Source: Verrucomicrobiaceae bacterium
GTDB lineage: Bacteria; Verrucomicrobiota; Verrucomicrobiia; Verrucomicrobiales; Verrucomicrobiaceae
Direction: 5' to 3'
Assembly (NCBI GenBank): GCA_016713035.1
Contig: JADJPW010000007.1
Coordinates: forward strand, 361,435 to 425,434
Length of the DNA: 64,000 bases
Part shown: in pieces, positions 34,500 to 42,962 of the stretch
How the letters are laid out: each line of letters begins with the position of its first letter
How positions within the stretch are numbered: position 1 is the first letter of the stretch
Notes under the pieces: generated by a model
Database searches by the model: none
What the model was told of the DNA's origin: nothing
What the model saw: the letters and a program-made list of their open reading frames with translations, nothing else
Position numbers and translations under genes: made by a program

Positions 34500-35771
34500 A
34501 TGTACACCGCCACCAAACACCATCTCGACCGTCGCACGTTTCTGCGTGGCACAGGGGCTGCGCTCTCGCTGCCATTTTTGGAGGCCATGGTGCCTGCATT
34601 CGCCTCGCGGGCCCAGGCCGCCGTCGCACAGCCGCCGCAGCGCTTCATGGCGATGTGTGCCACGCTCGGCTTTCACACGCCGTTTTTGTTCCCAAAGGAA
34701 ACGGGCGCAGACTACACCCTCACGCCTTACCTGGAGCCGCTGAAGGCCCTGAGGAGTGATTTTTCCGTCATCTCCGGCCTCCAGCACATGGAGCAAAACG
34801 GCGCAAACGGCCACACCTCCGAGATGACCTGGCTCACCTCTGCGAAGCATCCCGGCCTCGCTGGCTTCAAAAACACCATCAGCCTCGATCAGTTCATCGC
34901 AGAGCGTGTCGGCATGCACACACGCTTTCCCAGCCTGGTGCTCGGCACTGGCAGTGAGTCCATCTCCTGGTCCTCCAGCGGTGTGCCGCTCCCTGCGGAG
35001 AACTCGCCCGCAAAGGCCTTTCAGCAGCTCTTTGTCGATGGCACCCCGGCAGAGATCGCGGCGCAGGTGCGCGGCCTGAAGCGTGGCCGCAGCATCCTCG
35101 ATACCGTCATGGGCCAGGCGAAAAAACTCCACGGCGAGCTCGGCAAGCGTGACCAGGAAAAGCTCGATGAATACTTCTCCGCCGTGCGTGATCTCGAAGG
35201 CCGACTGGTGCAAAACGAGGAGTGGGTGCAGCGGCCAAAGCCCCACATCGACGCCAAGCCACCCACCGACATCCAGAGCCGCACAGACGCCATCGGCAAA
35301 ATGAATCTCATGCTCGATCTGGTCCTCCTCGCCCTACAGACCGACAGCACCCGCACCATCACCCTCCGCCTCAATGGCATGAATGCCGTGCCAGAAATCG
35401 AAGGCGTGAAGAACGACTGGCATAATCTCTCCCACCACGGTCAGGATGCCGCGAAGATCGAAGAGCTCAAAGTCATCGAAGCTGCCGAGTTCACCGCCCT
35501 GGCAGCCTTTTTGACCAAAATGAAGGCCGCATCCCTGCTCGATACCACCGCCGTGCTCTTTGGCTCAAATCTCGGCAACGCCAGTGCCCATAGCACCGCG
35601 AATCTGCCCATCCTACTCGCAGGCGGCGGCTACAAGCACGGTCGCCACCTCGCGGTGGATAAGGACAAACACGTCTTCTCTGATCTCTTCGTCTCCCTCG
35701 CCCAGCGCATGGGTGTGGAGTCAGGCAAATTCGGCTTCAGCACGGGCGTGCTCGACATCAATCAAGCGTGA
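34500..35771 (+). CDS. DUF1552 exported protein
   Basis: 423 residues from ATG 34500. A twin-arginine signal (Asp-Arg-Arg-Thr-Phe-Leu-Arg-Gly, about 9-16) precedes a hydrophobic run, so export is by Tat. The mature protein has the DUF1552 course: Phe-Met-Ala-Met-Cys-Ala-Thr-Leu-Gly-Phe-His, Leu-Glu-Pro-Leu-Lys-Ala-Leu-Arg, Ser-Gly-Leu-Gln-His ... Asn-Gly-His, and Ser-Asn-Leu-Gly-Asn. Such genes abound in Planctomycetes/Verrucomicrobia, usually next to DUF1592/cytochrome c genes (absent here). Biochemical role unknown; the fold is related to sulfatase-like/DUF1501 proteins by context only. Confidence 0.85.
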   Translation: MYTATKHHLDRRTFLRGTGAALSLPFLEAMVPAFASRAQAAVAQPPQRFMAMCATLGFHTPFLFPKETGADYTLTPYLEPLKALRSDFSVISGLQHMEQNGANGHTSEMTWLTSAKHPGLAGFKNTISLDQFIAERVGMHTRFPSLVLGTGSESISWSSSGVPLPAENSPAKAFQQLFVDGTPAEIAAQVRGLKRGRSILDTVMGQAKKLHGELGKRDQEKLDEYFSAVRDLEGRLVQNEEWVQRPKPHIDAKPPTDIQSRTDAIGKMNLMLDLVLLALQTDSTRTITLRLNGMNAVPEIEGVKNDWHNLSHHGQDAAKIEELKVIEAAEFTALAAFLTKMKAASLLDTTAVLFGSNLGNASAHSTANLPILLAGGGYKHGRHLAVDKDKHVFSDLFVSLAQRMGVESGKFGFSTGVLDINQA

Positions 35772-35782
35772 TCAAGCCACGC

Positions 35783-36247
35783 TCACAGTCCACCTAGCTG
35801 ACAAATGCGGTCAAAGTGCCGCTTTTCGACCTGCGTGATGGAGAGCCGGTTCCCACGGCGCAGGATCAAAAGCTCCGCCAGCAGCGGATCAGCCCGCAGC
35901 ATGTCCAGGGTGACAAAGGTGGGGAAATCCGCTTCCCACTTTACATCCACCAGCAGCCATCGCGGCTCCTCACGCTTGCTCCCCGCATCGAAATACTCGC
36001 TGGCGGGATCAAACTGCGTCGGATCAGCCTTTGCCTCGCTCACGATCTTCACCACACCCGCGATGCCGGGCTGCGGGCAGCTCGAATGATAAAAAAAGCC
36101 CAGATCACCGATGCGCATCTCATCGCGCATCATGTTCCGCACCTGATAATTGCGCACACCATTCCAGGGTTCGGTCTTTTTCGGCCTCTTCTTCAGGTGC
36201 TCGAAGGAAAAGACATCCGGTTCGGATTTGAGGAGCCAGTGGGACAT
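35783..36247 (-). CDS. EVE-domain protein
   Basis: 154 residues, opening Met-Ser-His-Trp-Leu-Leu-Lys-Ser-Glu-Pro-Asp-Val-Phe-Ser-Phe, the EVE signature (Trp-Leu-Xaa-Lys-Ser-Glu-Pro), followed by Trp-Asn-Gly-Val-Arg-Asn-Tyr-Gln-Val-Arg-Asn and Gly-Asp-Leu-Gly-Phe-Phe-Tyr-His-Ser. EVE domains share the PUA-like fold and, where studied, recognise modified bases in DNA or RNA; a standalone copy usually acts as a reader whose partner is unknown. The next gene upstream on this strand begins 15 bp away. Confidence 0.9.
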   Translation of the reverse strand: MSHWLLKSEPDVFSFEHLKKRPKKTEPWNGVRNYQVRNMMRDEMRIGDLGFFYHSSCPQPGIAGVVKIVSEAKADPTQFDPASEYFDAGSKREEPRWLLVDVKWEADFPTFVTLDMLRADPLLAELLILRRGNRLSITQVEKRHFDRICQLGGL

Positions 36248-36261
36248 GATGAGAGGATGGA

Positions 36262-37386
36262 TCAGATCGTTATCCGCCTATTGCGTGCCGTGATGGGCCA
36301 GCGCTGGGTGTAGCGGCCATTTTCGATGAGGTAGGCCTCACTATGCATGGAGACCGTGGGGCAAACATGACGCGGGATGCCGTGCAGCGCCTGACCGATG
36401 AGGAACTCATGCGCTCGCTCCGTCTCCAGTACCAGATGCTCCTCACTCTGCATGAGCACGGTGGCATCTGGCAGCTCCTCGAAGCGCACGCGTGGATGCG
36501 GATTCTCTGGAGCCACGGACTTGTGGCCGAGATCGAGCGTGAGGCGGTTCGTGCCCGGTTTGCTGATCACACGAGCCAGCAGCACCGCCGCAGGCAAAAA
36601 CGGCAGATCTGGATGCTTATCCCCGTAGCCGAAGTCCCACAGCACCGTCGTCCCTGGACTGAGCGTACGATCCGCATGCGCAGCATGGATACCAAAGGTG
36701 GGCGATCCACCCGCGACGAGCTCTTTCACGATGATGCCCTCACCTTGCAGCCGGCAGCGGAATTGTAGCACCGGACCAAAAGCCTCATCACAGCGCTCAC
36801 GCCGCACATCCAGGCTCTCGTCATGGATGTGGCCATCGTACGCATGCAGACCACGGAAGATCAGACCAGGCACATCATGGATGACATGAGCGAGCAGCGC
36901 CGCCTCATCCCCAGGCTTGATCCCCGTGCGGCCCATACCGCAATCCAGCTCCAAAAAGCACCCCAGCACCACGCCATGCTGCTGCGCCGCAGTGGCCAGG
37001 ATGCGGATGCCGTCCTCGCTATCCGCGATGCTGGAAAACTGCACCTTGGGGAACTTTTTCGCCAGCTCGGCCAAGCGGCCCGCATTCGGCCCCACGCAGG
37101 GCATTGCTAGCATCACATCTGCGGCACCAGCATCGGCACACATCTCCACCTCCGCGATGGTGGAGGCCTTGAACTTCGTGATGCCCAGCTCCACCTGCCG
37201 CGCGATGATCGGAGCACATTTATGCGTCTTCACATGCGGCCGCAGGCGACTCGCGGCACCAGCGATCTGCACCATGAGCTGTAGATTATGCTCCACACGC
37301 TGGCGGAAGAAAAGCAGGGCTGGAGAGGGGATTTCCGCCTCGTTTTCGACGTGGAACCAAGCGTGAGAAAGGGTGATCTGGGACAT
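36262..37386 (-). CDS. D-threonine aldolase / D-serine dehydratase-like PLP enzyme
   Basis: 374 residues: an alanine-racemase-like barrel followed by a beta domain. The PLP-binding Lys is in Leu-Arg-Pro-His-Val-Lys-Thr-His-Lys-Cys (Lys53), and Leu-Glu-Leu-Asp-Cys-Gly-Met-Gly-Arg-Thr-Gly and Gly-Gly-Ser-Pro-Thr-Phe follow. Near the C-terminus His-Val-Cys-Pro-Thr-Val (His340, Cys342) gives the metal pair; His-Xaa-Cys is the zinc site of D-serine dehydratase, whereas D-threonine aldolase often has His-Xaa-Asp, so D-serine cleavage is a real alternative. Cytosolic. Confidence 0.85.
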   Translation of the reverse strand: MSQITLSHAWFHVENEAEIPSPALLFFRQRVEHNLQLMVQIAGAASRLRPHVKTHKCAPIIARQVELGITKFKASTIAEVEMCADAGAADVMLAMPCVGPNAGRLAELAKKFPKVQFSSIADSEDGIRILATAAQQHGVVLGCFLELDCGMGRTGIKPGDEAALLAHVIHDVPGLIFRGLHAYDGHIHDESLDVRRERCDEAFGPVLQFRCRLQGEGIIVKELVAGGSPTFGIHAAHADRTLSPGTTVLWDFGYGDKHPDLPFLPAAVLLARVISKPGTNRLTLDLGHKSVAPENPHPRVRFEELPDATVLMQSEEHLVLETERAHEFLIGQALHGIPRHVCPTVSMHSEAYLIENGRYTQRWPITARNRRITI

Positions 37387-37429
37387 GACTGTTGAAACAA
37401 AATACGAAAGTTAGCCGCAAAAGTGATCT

Positions 37430-37445
37430 CCCTGATGCATCAGGG
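37430..37445. promoter_or_regulatory. Perfect 16-bp palindrome between FKBP and D-threonine aldolase-like genes
   Basis: CCCTGATG/CATCAGGG with no spacer, 5 bp beyond the FKBP stop and about 45 bp upstream of the next gene on the same strand. A terminator is unlikely without a U-tract; an operator is possible. Confidence 0.3.
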
Positions 37446-37450
37446 CTTAC

Positions 37451-37846
37451 TCACTGCACCTTGATGAGCTCCACATCGAAAATGAGTGCCTCATTCGGTC
37501 CGATGTCACGCCCAGCACCGCGCGGGCCATAAGCGAGCTTCGATGGGATGTAGAAGCGGAACTTCGCCCCTTCCTTCATGAGCTGCACGCCCTCCGTCCA
37601 GCCAGCGATCACGCGATTCAGCGGGAAAGCGATGGATTCGCCGCGCTTGTAGCTGCTATCGAAGACCTTGCCATCGATTAGCGTGCCTTCGTAATGCACC
37701 TCCACGGTATCTGTCGCCTTCGGGCTGCGGCCGGTGCCTTCGGTGATGACTTTATACTGGAGGCCGCTGGCCGTCACGGTGACGCCTTCTTTCTTGGCAT
37801 TGTCTTCGAGAAATTTTTCACCTTTTGCGAGAGCGATGTCGGACAT
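37451..37846 (-). CDS. FKBP-type peptidyl-prolyl cis-trans isomerase
   Basis: 131 residues: a short N-terminal helix (about 1-25) and one FKBP domain. Ligand-pocket residues visible: Val-His-Tyr-Glu-Gly-Thr-Leu-Ile-Asp-Gly-Lys-Val-Phe-Asp-Ser-Ser-Tyr, Val-Ile-Ala-Gly-Trp-Thr-Glu-Gly-Val-Gln-Leu-Met and Tyr-Ile-Pro-Ser-Lys-Leu-Ala-Tyr-Gly. The N-terminal helix Gly-Glu-Lys-Phe-Leu-Glu-Asp-Asn-Ala resembles the linker of FkpA/Mip-like proteins, but no signal peptide precedes it, so it should be a cytosolic folding catalyst. Confidence 0.93.
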   Translation of the reverse strand: MSDIALAKGEKFLEDNAKKEGVTVTASGLQYKVITEGTGRSPKATDTVEVHYEGTLIDGKVFDSSYKRGESIAFPLNRVIAGWTEGVQLMKEGAKFRFYIPSKLAYGPRGAGRDIGPNEALIFDVELIKVQ

Positions 37847-37996
37847 GATGGAGGGATGGGGGTGTTGCGTGGTTTTTTGGAAGTGTGAACGAAAAACGAG
37901 ACCGCAGGCTATACCGCCGCAGACAGGGCAATCAAGCTGTGGGGAGGAAAAACCGTTCGCCGAATCGCGGCCACCTCGTAGCGTGCCCTCACTTAC

Positions 37997-39601
37997 ATGA
38001 TCGAATCCGACTTCATTATCATCGGCACCGGTGCAGGCGGCCTCAGCGCCGCGCTACACGCCGCCGAGCATGGCAGCGTGCTCATGCTCACCAAGCGCGG
38101 TGCCTTGGACTCCAACTCAAACTGGGCACAGGGCGGCATCGCCTGCGTCACGGCAGAGGATGACAGCATCGAAAAACACGTCAGCGACACCCTCATCGCC
38201 GGCGCGGGCTTGTGCAAAGAAAGCGCCGTACGCACCATCGTCACCGAGGGGCCCGCACGCATCGCAGAGCTCGTCGCCTGGGGAGCACGATTTGACCAAA
38301 AAGAGGCCCAAAATGGCCATTTGGAGTTCGATTTGACCAAAGAAGGCGGTCACTCCACCCGGCGTGTTTTGCACTCCGCAGACGCCACAGGCAAAGAAAT
38401 CACCGAAAAGCTCCTCGCAGCCGTGCGGGCGAAAAAAAACATCCGCATCCTCGAAAACCACTACGCCATCGACCTCATCACCACGGCCAAACTCGGACTC
38501 GCCTCCGAAGACCGCGTCCTCGGCGCCTACGTGCTCGATGAGACCACCGGTGAAGTCATCACCTGCCGCAGTGACCGCGTCATCCTGGCCACGGGCGGCT
38601 GCGGCCGCGTTTATCTTTATACCACCAATCCCAGCGTCGCCACGGGTGACGGCGTCGCGATGGCCTGGCGTGCTGGAGCCACCGTGGCCAACATGGAGTT
38701 CATCCAGTTTCACCCCACCTGCCTGTACCATCCGCAGAAGCGCTCCTTCCTCATCACCGAGGCCATGCGCGGTGAAGGCGCACGGCTCATTCATCAAAAC
38801 GGGGACGAATTCATGCCCCGCTACGATCCGCGCAGCTCCCTCGCGCCGCGTGACATCGTCGCCCGCGCCATCGACCACGAGCTCAAGCGCACCGGTGCCC
38901 CCTGCGTCTATCTCGACATCAGTCATAAGCCTGCCGACTTCATCCTCGCCCATTTCCCGAACATCCACCGCGAGTGCCTCAGCGTCGGCATCGACATCAC
39001 CAAGGAGCCCATTCCCGTCGTCCCCGCCGCGCACTATCAGTGCGGCGGCGTCTTGACCGATGTGAACGGCGCCACCAGCATCCGCGGCCTCTGCGCCGTC
39101 GGCGAAGTCGGCTGCACCGGCCTGCATGGTGCCAATCGCCTCGCCAGCAATTCCCTGCTCGAATGTGTCGTCACCTCGCACCGTGCCGTGGCCCATTTGG
39201 TCAAAAAACTGCCCATCGGCAAAAAAGCCGAGCAGAGCTACGACCTGCGCCCATGGGAAAAAAGCAGCGCCGTGAACAATGACGAACTCGTCGTCATTTA
39301 CCACAACTGGGATGAGATCCGCCGCCTCATGTGGGACTATGTCTCCATCGTCCGCACCAATAAACGCCTCCAGCGAGCCGCCGCCCGCCTGCGCAACCTC
39401 AAACGCGAGGTACAGGAATTCTACTGGAGCTACCACGTCACCAGCGACGTGCTGGAGCTGCGCAACCTCGTCGAAACCGCCTCCCTCATCGTCGAATGCG
39501 CCCTCCGCCGCCACGAAAGCCGCGGCCTGCACTACACCCTCGACTACCCGCAACCAGATGCCTCCCGCACTCCGCAGGACACGACATTGAGGCGGTATTG
39601 A
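37997..39601 (+). CDS. nadB: L-aspartate oxidase
   Basis: 534 residues. FAD-binding Ile-Ile-Gly-Thr-Gly-Ala-Gly-Gly-Leu-Ser-Ala-Ala (8-19), Asn-Ser-Asn-Trp-Ala-Gln-Gly-Gly-Ile-Ala (about 40-49), Gly-Gly-His-Ser-Thr-Arg-Arg-Val-Leu-His (about 117), the active-site stretch His-Tyr-Gln-Cys-Gly-Gly-Val (about 344-350) and Gly-Ala-Asn-Arg-Leu-Ala-Ser-Asn-Ser-Leu-Leu-Glu. These place it with NadB rather than succinate dehydrogenase. It oxidises L-aspartate to iminoaspartate, the first step of de novo NAD synthesis. nadA and nadC are not in the window. Confidence 0.96.
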   Translation: MIESDFIIIGTGAGGLSAALHAAEHGSVLMLTKRGALDSNSNWAQGGIACVTAEDDSIEKHVSDTLIAGAGLCKESAVRTIVTEGPARIAELVAWGARFDQKEAQNGHLEFDLTKEGGHSTRRVLHSADATGKEITEKLLAAVRAKKNIRILENHYAIDLITTAKLGLASEDRVLGAYVLDETTGEVITCRSDRVILATGGCGRVYLYTTNPSVATGDGVAMAWRAGATVANMEFIQFHPTCLYHPQKRSFLITEAMRGEGARLIHQNGDEFMPRYDPRSSLAPRDIVARAIDHELKRTGAPCVYLDISHKPADFILAHFPNIHRECLSVGIDITKEPIPVVPAAHYQCGGVLTDVNGATSIRGLCAVGEVGCTGLHGANRLASNSLLECVVTSHRAVAHLVKKLPIGKKAEQSYDLRPWEKSSAVNNDELVVIYHNWDEIRRLMWDYVSIVRTNKRLQRAAARLRNLKREVQEFYWSYHVTSDVLELRNLVETASLIVECALRRHESRGLHYTLDYPQPDASRTPQDTTLRRY

Positions 39602-39718
39602 ATGGCCTACGCAGGCCACACAAATGCGCACAAGACCAAGCAACCCCACGACATACGCAGGCGCTTCGCGGCGTGCTTTTGCAAAAACCGTTATCTTTCA
39701 GGAATTCGGTTAACCGAA

Positions 39719-40234
39719 TCAGTCGGGGTAATACCAGAAGCCATCAATCGACGAGTAGGAGTATGTAATGCCTGGCTGATTGATGAAGTAGTTTATTCTG
39801 AAGCCACTCGAATCGGAGGTAAAGTCGTGAATGTGCGCTCTGACAAACGAGTTCGTGAACTTCAAGTCATTGATAGACTTTGGATAAGCGCCAGTCTCTT
39901 TGTGCTGTTTCATTGCCGCAGTAATGATGGCTGTAACGTCCTCGTGAATCATAGCCCACTTGCGGGATTGAGATGTTTGCCAAGTGAGAAGAAGACCGCC
40001 CATAATCGCAACACTAATGATCCCAACATCTCGCCGATAAAAAGCCGATAGAGTCGTACAAAGAACCAGAATAAGAACGAGGTAGTATAAACCTTGCATG
40101 ACCTCTCCCTCAGTAAAGACCACATTATAGCCAAGGAAGTATGACGGCAGCAGTATCGCAATGGCTACGGTCAAGAATGACAACCAGGATGCATCACTCT
40201 TCGGATTTGGGTGAGGATCGGGCTTCTCCGGCAT
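39719..40234 (-). CDS. Small membrane protein with a soluble tail, unknown function
   Basis: 171 residues. Three predicted membrane segments (about 17-35, 46-64, 71-85) are followed by a soluble domain of about 85 residues: Ile-Ile-Thr-Ala-Ala-Met-Lys-Gln-His-Lys-Glu-Thr-Gly-Ala-Tyr-Pro-Lys, then Tyr-Phe-Ile-Asn-Gln-Pro-Gly-Ile-Thr-Tyr. The helix-Gly-Xaa-Tyr-Pro pattern resembles the region after the first helix of pseudopilins. The gene is AT-richer than nadB next to it. The opposite-strand frame over the same region has no such pattern. Confidence 0.6.
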   Translation of the reverse strand: MPEKPDPHPNPKSDASWLSFLTVAIAILLPSYFLGYNVVFTEGEVMQGLYYLVLILVLCTTLSAFYRRDVGIISVAIMGGLLLTWQTSQSRKWAMIHEDVTAIITAAMKQHKETGAYPKSINDLKFTNSFVRAHIHDFTSDSSGFRINYFINQPGITYSYSSIDGFWYYPD

Positions 40235-40512
40235 GGCTAGTGATTCTTTTGTTTACCTGAGTTTTAGAGGTGCGGCCATTTCTGTGCAAGCAGGTTGAAA
40301 CTACAAATCGTATAATTGAAACAGGCTTTGCGGGTGGCCTCTACGAGCAACGTGGGCCGCTTCTGGAAAAGCCTATCCGTGAGGTCAGAGCGAGCCGAGC
40401 CTCTCTCACCAATTGTACGGAATAAAATCCTGCATAATCCTGTCAAAAGAGTGACCATCGATATTTAGAGCCTTTTTCGACCACACTCCCTTGTTGGCAC
40501 CACCGAGACCGC
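40235..40512. other. 278-bp stretch; possible 3' remnant of a gene
   Basis: On the minus strand a frame ending at 40406 gives a believable protein end (Gly-Gly-Ala-Asn-Lys-Gly-Val-Trp-Ser-Lys-Lys-Ala-Leu-Asn-Ile, then Ser-Phe-Asp-Arg-Ile-Met). It overlaps the end of the 40513-41943 gene in another frame and has no start of its own. It may be a truncated gene or chance. Nothing else is visible here. Confidence 0.2.
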
Positions 40513-41943
40513 TCACATCGCTGGCTTCCCCATATCCCACCACGGGCCTTGATTGAGGACGATTTCGGGGACGAGGGTTTGCCACTCGGGTTCGCCTTGC
40601 TGGATCATGCGGCGGACATCGGCACTGGTGTGAAAAAGCACATCGTCGCTGGAGACATTGCCAGCGGGGATCTCGCGCACGCTGCCTGTCTCCATCAGGT
40701 AGCGTAGAAGGTGCTTCTTTTCGGCACTGAGGCGGGCATCCTTGGCACCTAGCACATTGCCACTGTGTGGATCGCCCATCGGGTACACATAGAGACGCAC
40801 TTGGTTTTTCAGCAGGCGGCCAAAGGACTCCAGCAGGCCGCCTTCGAGGTCCAAGCACCATTTTTCATTGAACAGCTCCTCAAAGAGCGGCAGCCCCAGC
40901 ACGATGGCGATGGGCATCTGGGTGTGACGTGATAAAAACTTGCTCACACGATGAAACTCCGGGTAGCGGCTGATGAGCACGTTCTTCCCGAGTGCCTGGA
41001 GCACATCCGCACGGGCGAGGAACTCGCTATCCGGCACCTCGCAGCCACTGGCGAGCAGGTTATGCATGGTGATCTCCAGGATTTCGATGGTGCCAGCAGC
41101 AGCGGCTCCGAAGTCGGCCTGAAATGCCGCTTGGCCACGGGCGATCATGTCGAGATTCAGGTTCGTGATGGGATCAAAACTGCCGCGCTTCAGGAAGACG
41201 GGCTTTTTGAAGAAGACATCGCTCGCCTGCCAGATTTCGCCATTCGCTCCGAACAAAGCGGCATCGGCCAGACCGAGCCGCACCAGTTTGAGCGCGACGA
41301 GGCGGTCCTGAAACTCCGGCGCGGAGAAAGCGACGCCGCTGAAGTCGATCATGTCCACCTCGATACGTTTGCGGCTGAGATCGTCGAGCAAGCTGCGGAG
41401 GAAATCCTCCAGCGAGTGCCGCAGATGAAAGGCCGCGAAGATGAGATTCACGCCAAAGATGCCCAGCGCCTCACATTGACGCATGTGGCTATCATCCAGC
41501 AGTCGCACATGCACCTGGATGTCGTGGCTGGGGCCACCAGGCTCACTCTGAAAGCGCAGCCCTAGCCAGCCATGGCACTCCTGCGTGGTATCATTGTAGG
41601 CACGGGCACGGACGGTGTCGGCCAGGGTGAAGAAGCTCGTCGTCGCCCCGCGCTTGGCGTCTAGGCGCTGCAGCAGCATGGGGAATTCATGGTCCAGCAT
41701 GGAGAGCATGCGCTGGCGTGAGACATAGCGGCTGGCCTTGCCATAAATCTCGTCGCTGATGGTCATGTCGTAAGCCGACATCGTCTTTGCGATGGTGCCG
41801 CTGGCACCGCCTGCGCGGAAGAACCAGTTCGCGATCTCTTGTCCGGCACCGATCTCGGCGAAGGTTCCGTAAATGGCCTTCGCTTGATTGATTTTGAAGG
41901 CTTTCTCCAGCGTGGTGAGTCGATCCGAATGAGTGTAGGGCAT
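40513..41943 (-). CDS. Conserved uncharacterised protein of about 475 residues
   Basis: 476 residues. The start (Ala-Phe-Lys-Ile-Asn-Gln-Ala-Lys-Ala-Ile-Tyr-Gly-Thr-Phe-Ala-Glu-Ile-Gly-Ala-Gly-Gln-Glu) and Lys-Thr-Met-Ser-Ala-Tyr-Asp-Met ... Asp-Glu-Ile-Tyr-Gly belong to a widespread, unstudied family. Database names for it, such as TonB-dependent receptor or nicotinate-nucleotide adenylyltransferase, are not supported: no signal peptide, beta-barrel or nucleotidyltransferase His-Xaa-Gly-His is present. Two alpha/beta halves are likely. Soluble, presumably cytosolic; function unknown. Ends 7 bp from nothing recognisable downstream; the MidA-like gene lies 6 bp upstream, suggesting co-transcription. 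Confidence 0.8.
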   Translation of the reverse strand: MPYTHSDRLTTLEKAFKINQAKAIYGTFAEIGAGQEIANWFFRAGGASGTIAKTMSAYDMTISDEIYGKASRYVSRQRMLSMLDHEFPMLLQRLDAKRGATTSFFTLADTVRARAYNDTTQECHGWLGLRFQSEPGGPSHDIQVHVRLLDDSHMRQCEALGIFGVNLIFAAFHLRHSLEDFLRSLLDDLSRKRIEVDMIDFSGVAFSAPEFQDRLVALKLVRLGLADAALFGANGEIWQASDVFFKKPVFLKRGSFDPITNLNLDMIARGQAAFQADFGAAAAGTIEILEITMHNLLASGCEVPDSEFLARADVLQALGKNVLISRYPEFHRVSKFLSRHTQMPIAIVLGLPLFEELFNEKWCLDLEGGLLESFGRLLKNQVRLYVYPMGDPHSGNVLGAKDARLSAEKKHLLRYLMETGSVREIPAGNVSSDDVLFHTSADVRRMIQQGEPEWQTLVPEIVLNQGPWWDMGKPAM

Positions 41944-41949
41944 ACACCG

Positions 41950-42936
41950 CTACTTTGACGAATCTCCCACCACATGCACGAGGCATTTGAAAGCATCACC
42001 AGCTCCATCTGACTCACCAGCGCCTGCCCACTGCGCCATCGTTTGATACGAAATCTCCTCCCAGCCCAGTTCCCGGCACCAGGCGCGGTAATCGGTGAAA
42101 TTGATGTCCGCGGTCAAATCCATGCGCCCGGCGTTTTGCAGCAAATCAGGCCAATAAAGCCGCTGGTGCATGAAATAGGCCCGCAGCGTACCTCCAGGCC
42201 TGCGGTGATACAGAGCGGGGAATTCGTCCCCATAGTCGATGGTGAGCATCTGACCGCGTTTCCAGCCTTTGAAGCCGCTTTGCAGCCACTCGCGGATGCT
42301 CGGGTGGATTTCGCAGCGCTGCCCTTCCGGGAAGCTCGCATGCTTCAGCGCAGAAAACGGCTCCGCATCGACTCCCAGCGTCCGCAGCTGCTCTGGCAGC
42401 CACACCTCGCTCCAGCGGCCGCCGCGCCACTCCACCAGTGTCGCGGGAAAGGCATCCAGCAGCTCATTGTGATAAATCCAGGCCTCTCCACCTGTCGCCG
42501 CGAGAGCGGACTCGATGCTCTCATGCCACGTCACGCCCTGGAGCCGCCGCATCTGCTGCTCACGCAAAATGGGCGATGTCTCCACGATGTGAAAACGCAT
42601 CCGCATCCTCCGCCACAGGCCCAACGAGCGCCGCACCTGCTCCATCAGCTCCCCGCATCCTGCACCGATCTCGATGACATTCCGCGCATCCTTCAGCCAC
42701 GCAGCGATCCGCTTGCCCAGCGCCGGAAAAAGCGTCGCAGACGTGCTGAAGTCGCCACGAGCACCCACCGTTTTGATATTCCGCGAGTAATAGCCACGCT
42801 GCGGATCAAACAGCGCACGCTGCATGAAATGAGAAAAAGGCTCGGCGATGACGGAATCGTGTTTCAGAGATCCCCGAGTCTCACGCAAAGCAGCGCTGCC
42901 GTAAAGTTTTCTGAATTCTTCTGGCTCCCGGCTCAT
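41950..42936 (-). CDS. SAM-dependent methyltransferase of the MidA/NDUFAF7 (DUF185) type
   Basis: 328 residues from ATG 42936. Pro-Phe-Ser-His-Phe-Met ... Leu-Phe-Asp-Pro-Gln-Arg-Gly-Tyr-Tyr and Gly-Asp-Phe-Ser-Thr-Ser are the family opening. The SAM loop is Val-Ile-Glu-Ile-Gly-Ala-Gly-Cys-Gly-Glu-Leu, followed by Ile-Val-Glu-Thr-Ser-Pro, Asn-Glu-Leu-Leu-Asp-Ala-Phe-Pro and Thr-Ile-Asp-Tyr-Gly-Asp-Glu. Known relatives methylate an Arg of a respiratory complex I subunit in mitochondria; the bacterial target is open. The upstream start is 26 bp from the divergent AlkC-like gene; the longer frame to 42987 would overlap it. Confidence 0.88.
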   Translation of the reverse strand: MSREPEEFRKLYGSAALRETRGSLKHDSVIAEPFSHFMQRALFDPQRGYYSRNIKTVGARGDFSTSATLFPALGKRIAAWLKDARNVIEIGAGCGELMEQVRRSLGLWRRMRMRFHIVETSPILREQQMRRLQGVTWHESIESALAATGGEAWIYHNELLDAFPATLVEWRGGRWSEVWLPEQLRTLGVDAEPFSALKHASFPEGQRCEIHPSIREWLQSGFKGWKRGQMLTIDYGDEFPALYHRRPGGTLRAYFMHQRLYWPDLLQNAGRMDLTADINFTDYRAWCRELGWEEISYQTMAQWAGAGESDGAGDAFKCLVHVVGDSSK

Positions 42937-42962
42937 TGCGCCTTTGATGAGCGTCTTTCGCC

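Noticed and set aside
38117..39649. 510-residue open frame opposite nadB
   Set aside because: Antisense shadow of the well-supported nadB.
39602..40051. 149-residue plus-strand frame after nadB
   Set aside because: Opposite to the 39719-40234 gene, which has coherent membrane segments; this frame has none.
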